A stretch of 56,347 bases of DNA, from NCBI GenBank assembly GCA_002633005.1, contig NMRA01000360.1, forward strand, positions 5,507 to 61,853. The letters run 5' to 3'. Both the position numbers and the translations under genes were made by a program. How positions within the stretch are numbered: the first letter of the stretch is position 1; the number at the start of each line of letters is the position of its first letter. Under the pieces are notes generated by a model. That model was not told where the DNA came from. It made no database searches and saw only the letters and a list, made by a program, of their open reading frames with translations. Positions 24,501 to 32,351 of this stretch are shown piece by piece. Source of the DNA: Phoronis australis (Eukaryota > Phoronida > Phoronidae).

Positions 24501-25829
24501 TTATAGTTTACTGTAGTTTGTTGTGAATGTATCAGAGCTGTTCTGTAAATTAAACTAGATAAACAAGGTGGTAAACTGTTGAAAAATGTACTGAGTTGAT
24601 TAGTGAGAGCTATGCTGGAGTGTAGCATAGTTGAGGCGTTTCACGAAGTGAAATTGAACCTCTCAGCTGATCAAGGAACAAATTCTATCAATGCTCTTAT
24701 TATGCACTGTTACTGTGGCAAAACAAAAAAATGCAAAGCAGAATTCCTCCTTGTGTGTTTGGTCTCTGCTTTCTCTTCATTATAGCTGTTCACCTTAGTT
24801 TATCCAAAATTTTCCCGACTCCATATTGCAGTTCTATAATGCAAATTTTCTGTCTCGTCTGCAGGCCAACATGCACAGCTACCAGTCAGAGCACACACTG
24901 GACATCTCTGTCCACATGGGCGCTGATATGGGTGAAGACGATCTTTTTGGGATCAAGGGCGACTTATCTGAGATGGACCCCGACCTCAACGATTTCTTTG
25001 CCTCAGCATCGCCACTCAACTCGCCTGTCGGTTCTCCTACGCACAACCAGGTGGCCCCAGGCTCGCCAGGTCTCGGGGGCACCGGGGGTGGCCGCCAGTC
25101 GCCATCCCAGTATAGCTCCACACAGAAGTTGCTCAACAGCGCCACGCTAACGGATCTTCAGGAAGAGGGTGGCAACTTGCTCCAGCAGCCACTGGCCATG
25201 GGTTACTACCTGTCAACAGCCAAGCCTGGTCCCCTTCCCAAGTGGTTTTGGTACAGCTGCCCACAGGCGGAGAATGCACCCACGACGTGCTTTAAGGTAA
25301 TGCCCTAAACAGCATTGGCCTAATTAAATTTTCTGTGATTTAGGATTTCTTGAATATGGTCCATTGGCTTTTTCCAGGCTTTGCGTAAGTGCAGATCAGA
25401 TATTTCTCTCAAAGTGTAGCAAATATCATCAGCATGGTATAGCATTCTGTTGCACACTCTTACAAAGTTACAGATGGACAGTTGTGTATGCTCTGGTTAC
25501 TAAGCAACAATTTGTCTTGTATCTGTTGGTACTTTGTCACTTTAATTACTTTTGTTTGACCTCTGACACCGTGTCATTTTCAGGCTGCCCTTCACATTCA
25601 CACGCCGGCAGCGCAGCAGAATCAAGACGAGTTGTTTCATGACGCTCAGAAGAAGACCCACCCACTAGACTCCAGCCAAACGTGCGACGTCCTGCGTCAC
25701 GTGCTCGAGTCGTTCAATGCCCTCTCCTGGCTGACTATGGACCCGGTCACCAACGACCGCAGGTCTTGTCTGCCCATCCACTTCCTGGTGCTGATTCAGC
25801 TCTATCACGCGCTCAACGCATTCGTGTGA
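3371..25829 (+). CDS. MED13: MED13, Mediator complex subunit 13 (3' 22 coding exons; 5' end outside window)
   Basis: Twenty-two exons join in one frame to 1855 residues plus a TGA stop. MED13 is the large nuclear scaffold that ties CDK8/cyclin C/MED12 to core Mediator. Recognisable blocks in order are the end of the N-terminal domain (WKQFYP), an LTPPTSP phosphodegron, a long Ser/Pro/Gln-rich disordered middle, MYPTPPSLE, the [18 protein letters not shown] cysteine block, the MID-like block ([18 protein letters not shown]), and the PIWI-like C-terminal domain ([60 protein letters not shown]). Human MED13 is about 2170 residues, so roughly 220 N-terminal codons are missing to the left. Every junction was checked by phase and by homology. 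MED13 and vertebrate MED13L cannot be told apart here; an invertebrate would have one gene. Confidence 0.97.
3952..4361. repeat. Dispersed ~400-bp repeat, copy 1
   Basis: From gctttaaagtg to atacatctttaa; shares long blocks (TCTCTGTGATTGCTTGG, AACACTGCATGATG, GAGCATGCAAATACATC) with 23726-24090 in the same orientation, with many small differences. No coding capacity. Confidence 0.75.
5200..5509 (+). CDS. MED13: MED13 exon with LTPPTSP degron
   Basis: Acceptor tttcag, donor CG|gtatga. Encodes [16 protein letters not shown] (conserved), then a Ser/Gly/Pro linker with LTPPTSP, then [10 protein letters not shown], the conserved segment before the disordered middle. Confidence 0.93.
5322..5342 (+). 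other. MED13: Predicted FBW7-type phosphodegron LTPPTSP in MED13
   Basis: Codons CTG-ACC-CCG-CCC-ACG-TCT-CCT encode LTPPTSP. In human MED13/MED13L the same motif is recognised by SCF-FBW7 after phosphorylation (established knowledge). Conservation here is direct from sequence; use as a degron is inferred. Confidence 0.6.
5600..8185 (+). repeat. Nested tandem repeat element array with CTAGTGGC motifs (MED13 intron)
   Basis: Two copies of a larger element, 5603-6420 and 6566-8185. Each starts with gcgcccacatat and an ATATGTGG palindrome arm and ends with agcacacc...cgtgggc(g/a)catttca...tgctcttgt. Inside, sub-units of about 110-160 bp recur, each marked by CCCCCTAGTGGCAATTTTA, CACCTAGTGGCCATTTTT or CCTCCTAGTGGTAGTTTTG in rotating order; 16 marked sub-units can be counted. 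Copy 2 is longer by internal duplication. No ORF of substance. Confidence 0.8.
8230..8331 (+). CDS. MED13: MED13 exon
   Basis: Acceptor tgtccag, donor AA|gtaagt. Encodes a short block with [18 protein letters not shown], matching the conserved WDF...C.C element of MED13. Confidence 0.92.
8635..9339 (+). CDS. MED13: MED13 large disordered-region exon
   Basis: 705 bp exon; acceptor gttctag, donor TG|gtaggt. Starts with a basic stretch (KSKSAKSR) and [12 protein letters not shown], then about 170 residues rich in Ser, Thr, Pro and Gly. Low conservation is expected in this linker; the boundaries are fixed by phase and by the next exon restoring W-F-D-Q-P-V-K. Confidence 0.92.
10053..10344 (+). 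CDS. MED13: MED13 exon (disordered linker)
   Basis: Acceptor ctcgacag, donor CAG|gtttgt. Encodes [16 protein letters not shown] and a Ser/Gln/Pro-rich linker with VDPYEFSDE, matching the conserved IDPYAF-type motif of MED13. Confidence 0.9.
10457..10478 (+). CDS. MED13: MED13 22-bp microexon
   Basis: Acceptor ttttcag, donor G|gtaagc. Encodes only D-E-E-K-D-R-I plus one base. It keeps frame between its neighbours: the upstream exon ends in phase 0, and the next starts with AT to complete the split codon. Confidence 0.8.
10891..11036 (+). CDS. MED13: MED13 exon (acidic [10 protein letters not shown] block)
   Basis: Acceptor gtgctcag, donor CCA|gtaagt. Encodes [14 protein letters not shown] and [18 protein letters not shown], corresponding to the conserved DLDNLFNSDEDE element of MED13. 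Confidence 0.93.
11350..11620 (+). repeat. Fragment of the CTAGTGGC repeat element
   Basis: Contains the gtgggtgcatattgcc start, two tgtatctcct segments and ccccttagtggcaat; same orientation as the main array. Confidence 0.65.
11790..11877 (+). CDS. MED13: MED13 exon
   Basis: Acceptor cctttcag, donor G|gtaaag. Short linker exon ending GAFT, in frame with the following [18 protein letters not shown] exon. Confidence 0.85.
12508..12728 (+). CDS. MED13: MED13 exon with MYPTPPSLE motif
   Basis: Acceptor ctgtgcag, donor AAG|gttggt. MYPTPPSLE is one of the most conserved short motifs of MED13. The His-rich tail after it is not conserved; the donor is fixed by phase 0 into the next exon. Confidence 0.9.
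13568..13767 (+). CDS. MED13: MED13 exon
   Basis: Acceptor cttgtcag, donor AG|gtgagc. Encodes [32 protein letters not shown] and YKPSWQYPM, matching the conserved SSQYLPPIKLP...YRQSW region. Confidence 0.93.
14721..14991 (+). CDS. MED13: MED13 exon
   Basis: Acceptor ttacag, donor AAG|gtaatt. Ends in [20 protein letters not shown], corresponding to the conserved AHSLYVNLILSESVMNLFK block; the first part is a Ser/Pro linker. Confidence 0.95.
15480..16014 (+). CDS. MED13: MED13 exon with conserved cysteine block
   Basis: 535 bp; acceptor attccag, donor A|gtaagt. Encodes [40 protein letters not shown] and ASCIHKWPY, all hallmark MED13 sequence with conserved cysteines. Confidence 0.97.
16719..16984 (+). 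CDS. MED13: MED13 exon
   Basis: Acceptor atccag, donor TGG|gtatgt. Encodes [34 protein letters not shown] and SPHALKFW, the conserved start of the MID-like region. Confidence 0.96.
17311..17560 (+). CDS. MED13: MED13 exon (MID-like domain)
   Basis: Acceptor ctcacag, donor G|gtgagc. Encodes [38 protein letters not shown] and DGILRVG, near-identical in type to animal MED13. Confidence 0.97.
17570..17705. repeat. Minisatellite in MED13 intron
   Basis: Three copies of agtgtatggggtttg(t/a)tttggg, two of them followed by agtgctgtgttaacttatag. Confidence 0.9.
18189..18452 (+). CDS. MED13: MED13 exon
   Basis: Acceptor attgcag, donor G|gtacgt. Encodes [19 protein letters not shown], the conserved helix, followed by a Ser/Gln/Pro linker. 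Confidence 0.93.
19471..19525. repeat. Short tandem repeat, three ~19-bp units
   Basis: Units of aacat(a/g)gttattg(t/c)taaa, 30 bp before the acceptor of the next MED13 exon. Confidence 0.8.
19557..19780 (+). CDS. MED13: MED13 exon (start of PIWI-like domain)
   Basis: Acceptor tggtag, donor CAG|gtaaat. Encodes [17 protein letters not shown] and GLERCFLEM, matching the conserved VVYIIDPFTY...LLRCFLEM segment. Confidence 0.95.
21024..21125. repeat. Tandem duplication, two ~45-bp units
   Basis: gtatggtatacggcc...ttacattggtcc...ctgtacaata repeated twice in a MED13 intron. Confidence 0.85.
21294..21473 (+). CDS. MED13: MED13 exon
   Basis: Acceptor ttctgcag, donor AAG|gtaggg. Encodes [25 protein letters not shown] and RSLTGFGPA, corresponding to KSLAFSAFTQCRR...TLTGFGP. 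Confidence 0.96.
21700..21932 (+). CDS. MED13: MED13 exon
   Basis: Acceptor tttccag, donor AG|gtgtgt. Encodes [37 protein letters not shown] and [13 protein letters not shown]. Confidence 0.97.
22665..22807 (+). CDS. MED13: MED13 exon
   Basis: Acceptor gcctcag, donor G|gtgagt. Encodes [17 protein letters not shown] and [16 protein letters not shown], a near-invariant MED13 C-terminal block. Confidence 0.97.
23726..24090. repeat. Dispersed ~400-bp repeat, copy 2
   Basis: Second diverged copy, in the MED13 intron before the 24204 exon; lacks about 40 bp present in copy 1. Confidence 0.75.
24204..24472 (+). CDS. MED13: MED13 exon
   Basis: Acceptor gtttcag, donor CAG|gtgagg. Encodes [34 protein letters not shown] and [16 protein letters not shown]. 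Confidence 0.97.
24865..25296 (+). CDS. MED13: MED13 exon
   Basis: Acceptor tctgcag, donor AAG|gtaatg. Encodes an acidic stretch ([20 protein letters not shown]), [15 protein letters not shown], and [20 protein letters not shown]. Confidence 0.97.
25584..25829 (+). CDS. MED13: MED13 terminal coding exon
   Basis: Acceptor ttttcag, ends at TGA 25827-25829. Encodes [28 protein letters not shown] and [20 protein letters not shown], the typical MED13 C-terminus. Confidence 0.97.
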   Translation, partial: AALHIHTPAAQQNQDELFHDAQKKTHPLDSSQTCDVLRHVLESFNALSWLTMDPVTNDRRSCLPIHFLVLIQLYHALNAFV

Positions 25830-28300
25830 TTATAACCCACTGTTGGCTCTGACACGTGGTAGCGTTCATGTATCCATCATAATCCCTAGCCAGTGTATTG
25901 GACTGCACAATAGTATTGCACTTTCTGCGTGGTTTTTAATACAACACAACTGGTTGTGTGTTGGATCTCATAGGTGACGGCTTGCAAACTGTGTGGTCTC
26001 ATCTTAGGGACTAAACCCACTCGACGCATCAACGTGTGTGCCGGTGTCCTCTTCGCTGGTATGACAATGGTACGCTCAGTCATCTTGGTTGTAGGTCATT
26101 AAATGTTGCTGAAATAATCATGTAAAGAAGGTGATTCAGGGGTGCATACTGCAGACCAAGTTTCTTGTGAGGAAAGCGAAATCACTCGATGTCATGCAAA
26201 ATCACGAGAGTGGAGAGCGAGTGTTTCGCGAGTTTGCTCGAGACGTAACCCAGCAGTGGTCGTTGATGTTGGAATGTTGAATTGCAGGATAGAATTTACT
26301 GCTAACGTTCCAGAAGTGAAGATGTCGCAAGTGCATGGCTAATGTGTTAGGTCTATGGGAGGCAACCGGATTTGATGGATTTTGGTCGATTCAAAAGTGT
26401 TGAACCGTAACTGGAATTAGGAATGTAGTAGAACAAAGTGAAAATAAAGTCCGGTTGTTAAACCTTGTTGTATCTCTGGACTTGATCAATTTTTGTGAGT
26501 TTTGCTGCACACAAACAATAGCACTGTTTCCAAATTGGAAGTCTTTCTACACCTACACTCTTGTTAAAGAAACTTCCATTTGGTTAATTTTGTGTCCGTT
26601 TCAGATAAAAATTTAAACCTTTCCTGGAAGAGCAGACCAAGTTTTATATTGCATCAGAATTTTTACAAGCGAGACCTGAAATTGTGTTGAGTTCAAAGAA
26701 TCTTAGAATTAACGCCCGAGTGATGGGCTGTTATGTATTAACATGTGCCATGTGTAAGCTACCTCTGGTCTCTTGGAAAAAATGTCTCCTACCATGTGTA
26801 TTAGGAGTAGTTTATGTGCAGTTGTTGCTCAGTTTGTCTTGCAATTTCCGTGCAATTTCTCTGTTCCTTGTTCGGAGTTCATTTCACCCAGGCAACACCC
26901 AGTCAAAGCACCGTGGGTAGTAGTTTGTTGAGGAGTCTGTCATATGATTTCTAGAGCACTACCCAGTCTTATGCTTCCTCGGTAAATTTTTGATTTGTTG
27001 TCTTTTCTCCATGTATGTCTGTTCCGTTTGAACTGCAAATTTAGGTACGTAATCTTTTGCTGTTATTAGTAGAATTCAGTATCAACTCCTGGTTGCTGAG
27101 GCTAGTTGCATTGAAATTGGTTGTTTCACCTGTTATGGTGCCTGCAGCCATGTTCATTTCTATGTGCAATTCATTTACGGGTGCTCGGTTTGGGGTTGAG
27201 ATGTTAACTGTTGGGTTTTTAAGTTGGTAATTGTAAATGCCTAACTTTCCCTAACAGTTATAGGTCACCATTGACATTGATGTGCTGCTGTGAAATGATG
27301 TAAATAAAAATAGCTGTCTAGTGACCATTGTAAAAGAAAAGACTTAACTGAACTCGGCGTCAGGACGACTTGTGGAGCACGCGGGTATTCACTCAATAAT
27401 GGGCCAGTAATGTTGGCTTTAAAAGGTATGCAGGTAGGATACTGAGCTGCCATAGTCACTCTCCTCCTACACTAACACTCCACCTATTGGTAGCTAACAA
27501 CAGTAAAGGCCTCTGGATCGTTATAACTGGCCGTCCAGTCTTTTTGATTTGTTTGTTTTATTTGCGACTTCCTATTTATTATTTAGAGTATCTCGGTTGA
27601 TCTGATATGTGCAATTGTAGTCTACTGTCTAGTCTTGTAGCGTATTAGGGAAGTGCGCAAACTCTCGCAAAGGACAAACTCGGACATAACTTGATTCGCA
27701 CATGGTGGTGCTACCGTGCCTCATTTGGAGAGGGTTCGTTTGGCTTTCATGCGTTTAGAGACGCCGTCAAGGAAGACGGTTGCTCCAAACACTTTACAGG
27801 AGTTGCAGTTTCATGGTATAAGCCCAGGCGAACTGGCCACTGGATGGGTGCATTGTAATTTTGTTGCGATTCAAATCCTCCTTGTAGAGTGACTGAAATT
27901 GTGATTAAATTTATAATTTGTGGCACACATGTCCTCTTGTAAATAAGACGATATTTATTTTCTATGATTAAAACGTCTAATAAAGACAATGTATAAAGCT
28001 AGGTGTTTGTATAATAAGCCTACCAGATCTTAAATTATAGTCAATTGATGGAGTATAGTCATTTTATGTAATTTCTTGTAGATTTGTAGTTTGTAATTAA
28101 GGAAATGCTAGACTTTTTTGTATGATGTATCCATCAAATCTGTATATTAACATATACATACTAATGCAACCTTTAGGTTTATGTATTGACAGGAATGCGA
28201 TGCCGTGGCCCTGTTGTAAACTGTTACAGAAACTGAGTAGTGGCATATGTGACTTCTGTAATTGATGAAACTGAAATAAAATTATTCTCTTTGACTCCAG
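25830..28300 (+). other. MED13: Probable MED13 3' UTR
   Basis: No coding potential is seen after the stop. The best poly(A) signal is AATAAA at 28275-28280; other AATAAA copies occur near 26.44 and 27.30 kb. Two TGTAAATA Pumilio-type elements lie at 27299-27306 and 27938-27945. The extent is inferred from signals only. Confidence 0.45.
28275..28280 (+). promoter_or_regulatory. MED13: Candidate MED13 poly(A) signal AATAAA
   Basis: Canonical hexamer at the end of an AT-rich non-coding stretch, followed within 30 nt by a TTCTCTTTG / GTGTTTG U/GU-rich segment. Confidence 0.45.
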
Positions 28301-28683
28301 TGTTTGTTCAAGTTCGGGTCACCATGTGAAAACTGACCCTAGTCCATAGTGAACGTAGACGCGTTCGGTCTTTGCCGTGAAACCAATATTGAATTCACAC
28401 AAGTTTTGATTGAGAGTTTTCGGGCTGGGTTACCTGACCAGTTTTTTTGTTTTGGTGAAATTCATGACGAAACATCTGTATCGTGGCCAAATTTGAAGAT
28501 TAAGTATCTAGAACTTTGTTAAAGGTTGCCAAATTATCGTATCGTTTCATGCAACTTTCGAGTTTTTTCATAACTGTCAGTATAGTCCTTATACTGATGT
28601 AATGCACTACTAAAACATTTTTAATAGCCAGGGCCTGTTATACCCTTTCCTGATCGTGTAACAGTCAAGCCGCCAGCATGAAC

Positions 28684-28825
28684 CAGTGGGGGGTCAAGTG
28701 GGCCATGCCCCCTTAAAATTTTCCAGATTGCATGTGACAGTTCGCGGATGCGAATGTCTGATGGGCATAATCCTGGCTAATACCTTGCCCCCTCCCCCCT
28801 ACTCAAAATCCGGGGGCCGCCCCTG
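28684..28825. mobile_element. 142-bp MITE with 5-bp target duplication TGAAC
   Basis: Same family as 40903-41059: starts CAGTGG, ends CCGCCCCTG, flanked by TGAAC at 28679-28683 and 28826-28830. The left inverted repeat has a small deletion. Confidence 0.75.
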
Positions 28826-29496
28826 TGAACAAACAACCCAGTAGACTAAATCGCATATCCTCCACTGATAGCGTTTAGGAGAACGGTTTCGTTACATTCC
28901 TGTAGCCATTTGTAAGACGTGACGTTCAAATCTTTGACATTTTACTTGGTCATAATCCGAAGAAAGCCTCGTGCAGCTCCTTTGAAAGTCGTTGTTTTGG
29001 CTCATGTTTTAATTTCGTTTGTAATTCGAGTTTGTGTTGCTAATTACACTAATCGAACAGAGAACATCGATTGTTTCAACAGTAAAGTTACCGCCGCCAA
29101 CTAAATTTATTCCAGTTTGAAGTTGGCGATTTTGGCTTCACCTGTTTAGCGTTACATGAGTATTAAAACAGCTTCAATACAGATATATACGGCTACCAAG
29201 GGACGGAACAATTTATATAGTGTCCCAACAAACTTTCGCCCAAAACTTTGATAAAGAAAATAATTTTATTAACTTATTCCCTGTTTCAGGAACACAAAGT
29301 TGCTTTTCAGAGACACACAAGTTAGAATAAAGGGCCGTGATTGACTGTAATTGTGGAGACGAATGTATTTGTCAGGTTCTGCACATATATCTGACTGTTA
29401 TACAACCTTGCCACTGGTCTACAGAGCGAACGCTTCTCCTCCATATACTGCTGCATTATTTGTTGAATTTTAATACATTCTAGAAAACGGAGAGAT
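28754..29496. repeat. Direct duplication, copy 1
   Basis: 743 bp nearly identical to 29498-30242, beginning inside the MITE at 28684-28825 and ending aaaacggagagat next to a single N at 29497. Confidence 0.95.
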
Positions 29497-29497
29497 N

Positions 29498-30242
29498 ATG
29501 TCTGACGGGCATAATCCTGGCTAATACCTTGCCCCCCTCCCCCCTACTCAAAATCCGGGGTCCGCCCCTGTGAACAAACAACCCAGTAGACTAAATCGCA
29601 TATCCTCTACTGATAGCGTTTAGGAGAACGGTTTCGTTACATTCCTGCAGCCATTTGTAAGACGTGACGTTCAAATCTTTGACATTTTACTTGGTCATAA
29701 CCCGAAGAAAGCCTCGTGCAGCTCCTTTGAAAGTCGTTGTTTTGGCTCATGTTTTAATTTCGTTTGTAATTCGAGTCTGTGTTGCTAATTACACTAATCG
29801 AACAGAGAACATCGATTGTTTCAACAGGAAAGTTACCGCCGCCAACTAAATTTATTCCAGTTTGAAGTTTGCGATTTTGGCTTCACCTGTTTAGCGTTAC
29901 ATGAGTATTAAAAACAGCTTCAATACAGATATATACGGCTACCAAGGGACGGAACAATTTATATAGTGTCCCAACAAACTTTCGCCCAAAACTTTGATAA
30001 AGAAAATAATTTTATTAACTTATTCCCTGTTTCAGGAACACAAAGTTGCTTTTCAGAGACACACAAGTTAGAATAAAGGGCCGTGATTGACTGTAATTGT
30101 GGAGACGAATGTATTTGTCAGGTTCTGCACATATATCTGACTGTTATACAACCTTGCCACTGGTCTACAGAGCGAACGCTTCTCCTCCATATACTGCTGC
30201 ATTATTTGTTGAATTTTAATACATTCTAGAAAACGGAGAGAT
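29498..30242. repeat. Direct duplication, copy 2
   Basis: 745 bp, differs from copy 1 at only a few sites. Starts mid-MITE directly after the N. No gene in either copy; a 61-residue ORF is repeated in both and has no recognisable family. Confidence 0.95.
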
Positions 30243-31600
30243 ACTTCTGCTAAGGTTATGTGAGAGCCTAGAAAAATGCCAACTTTGGAACATCACATCA
30301 CAGAAATGGCTGATCGGATTTACATGAAACTTCCAGGTGCTATGTTTTATACACTGTTTTCTAAAACGCTGATGGGAATTGTTTTTAAAACCTTCAACTT
30401 TTGCACGAGAGAGTATCAAAAATAGAACATTTTTCAAAAAATCTTGTTAATATTTTAAATGTTTACATTATCATGATCTTGGAGTATAAAACTGGGTTGA
30501 ATTTCTTTCATTTTGGCATTAAATTTGGGATGCCTAAGCAGGAAATATCAAGTCAGAAGACAGCATTTTCACTTCAAGACCACAATTAATTCGTCAAGAA
30601 TTAAATTCTTTCCAATATTTTTCGAAAATCTTGCAATATTGTACCTTTAAAATCTTGCCAATAATTTCTTGAACTGTTTTTGTTGAGATTTTCTAAATTC
30701 TTGTCATTATTTCTTTAAAAAAAATCTTGGCAGTGTGCATGGATTTATCGTGGTCTTGAAATTAAATACAGTCTTGATTTTTCGCCGCTTTGGCCTTACA
30801 TCCATATCGGTTTTATGAATGTAAGCGGATTAATTGAGAGTTGCTTTGGCAGAGGCGTGTGTTTATCGCACGTCATTTCTGAGAGCACAATTCCATTCTG
30901 TAAGAAACTCAAACTGATCCGTGTGTCTAGAGGTTTGTCATCATGGACTGGCTCAAAACATTGCAGAGGAGGGCCGTTTGTGAGACAACTTTCGTTTAAA
31001 TGTTCACGGATTCAATGAGATATGGTCGATTTTGCACTGAGTGAAATTATTGGGCGAAATTATTTGGGTGAAAATGGTACCAAAACTAAAGCGAATAGGA
31101 ATCTACCTTTTATTGCAACATGGATTTCAATATTACTACTTTATTTCCAATCATTGAAACGACATCACCTCTAATAAAAGTCGAGTTTTTCATAAGCAAT
31201 ATCCCACTCTCCGACTCCTTCAATTTCTACCCTGTCTCCTTCTGGAATTTAAGGTGGAAGCGTCATCTGTCGGATTCTGAATAAAGCTGTTGAAAAACTA
31301 CCTCACGAGAGATGCCTAGTTGCGGCGTACTACATCCAACTGGCCCACGTCGAAGTATGTACGACAGCAACTTTCTTGTTGAACTCCTTGTTGTAAAAGT
31401 ACAAGAACTACTGTTCGATAAAAATATATACATAATGACTGAATGCATAGCATGGCTGGGAATTTTGGCTGAAACTATAGGTCATGCTGGACAAGTGCTT
31501 AAAAAATCAACACAACGTTTTCGAAAACTTTTTATCTACCAGTGTAAGGCTATATTTGGCATCTCGAAAAGAATGCGGAATATTGCCGGTTGTTTCAAGA
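30243..31600. other. Intergenic, MED13-SELENON
   Basis: AT-rich, no coding or RNA signal that I can support. It lies beyond the probable poly(A) sites of both convergent genes. Confidence 0.5.
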
Positions 31601-31615
31601 ACTGAGATGGAGCCC

Positions 31616-31621
31616 TTTATT
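31616..31621 (-). promoter_or_regulatory. SELENON: Candidate SELENON poly(A) signal
   Basis: AATAAA on the minus strand, about 650 nt after the stop. This defines a plausible 3' UTR of 31600-32272, in which the SECIS should lie. Confidence 0.35.
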
Positions 31622-32272
31622 AATGAGTGCGAACTCGACTGGTTGATACTGAATTTTTAATAGTCATCGTTACCGTATTTAATCGCGGACTCGGAGTAAT
31701 TTCATGCCAAGAATTGTACGATGACACTTGGCCTACCTCAAAATACAAGGCCCCCTGCTAGTTGCACACACCACCGAATAACGAGACACATAATACTGGC
31801 TGGACTAAGCGCGAGCTCTGGGCAACAGGCTAATAAAAGTCACATTTCTTGTCCGATTTTAAAAATTCAAAAGCCAAACGAAGTCTACTTTTCATGAACG
31901 ATTCAAATGTGCCATTTAAAAAACTTTCAAATCGAAAATTAAAAAGAATCGTCGCCCCCACTGTGTTTATGGTGGGCCCGATTATCTAAGAACGATAGCA
32001 TCAGCAGCTTGAGGCAATTTAACTAACCACAACAGCGTGAGATCTTTGATCCGAACCGGCAATTCCTGAGGTAGGCAAACCCGGCGGTCGACTTGTCCAA
32101 TCTCGACCGGCTTGGGTGTCAACGTAGGATTCTTGTCATGTTCCTGTGTTCTTCCCACGCGAATGTGCAATCGCAATTTGTTTTAACTTTGGTATTTGCT
32201 ATCTTTCAGGTTTCAGTTTCTTTTCAACTCTTGTTCAATGGTTCAGTCACAGAAAATTCGTCGAGCAGCAAT

Positions 32273-32351
32273 CTACTGTATTTTCCTCGCTGCTAGCTTT
32301 ACGCCGTCTTCTAGAACTTGCATGTATCTATACGTCAGCGCGTCTCCGTAC
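32273..32351 (-). CDS. SELENON: SELENON exon 9 (terminal)
   Basis: Acceptor gttcag; encodes [20 protein letters not shown] and ARKIQ then TAG, matching the ATYMQFLKEGL C-terminus of the family. Confidence 0.92.

Noticed and set aside
28919-29104. 61-residue ORF present in both duplication copies
   Set aside because: Repeated only because the whole segment is duplicated; no family resemblance.
31312-31605. 97-residue plus-strand ORF
   Set aside because: No family resemblance; lies at the probable SELENON 3' end on the opposite strand.
32100-32140. ATGAC near 32138 (minus) as a SECIS start
   Set aside because: No matching helix II or 3' GA quartet at the right distance.
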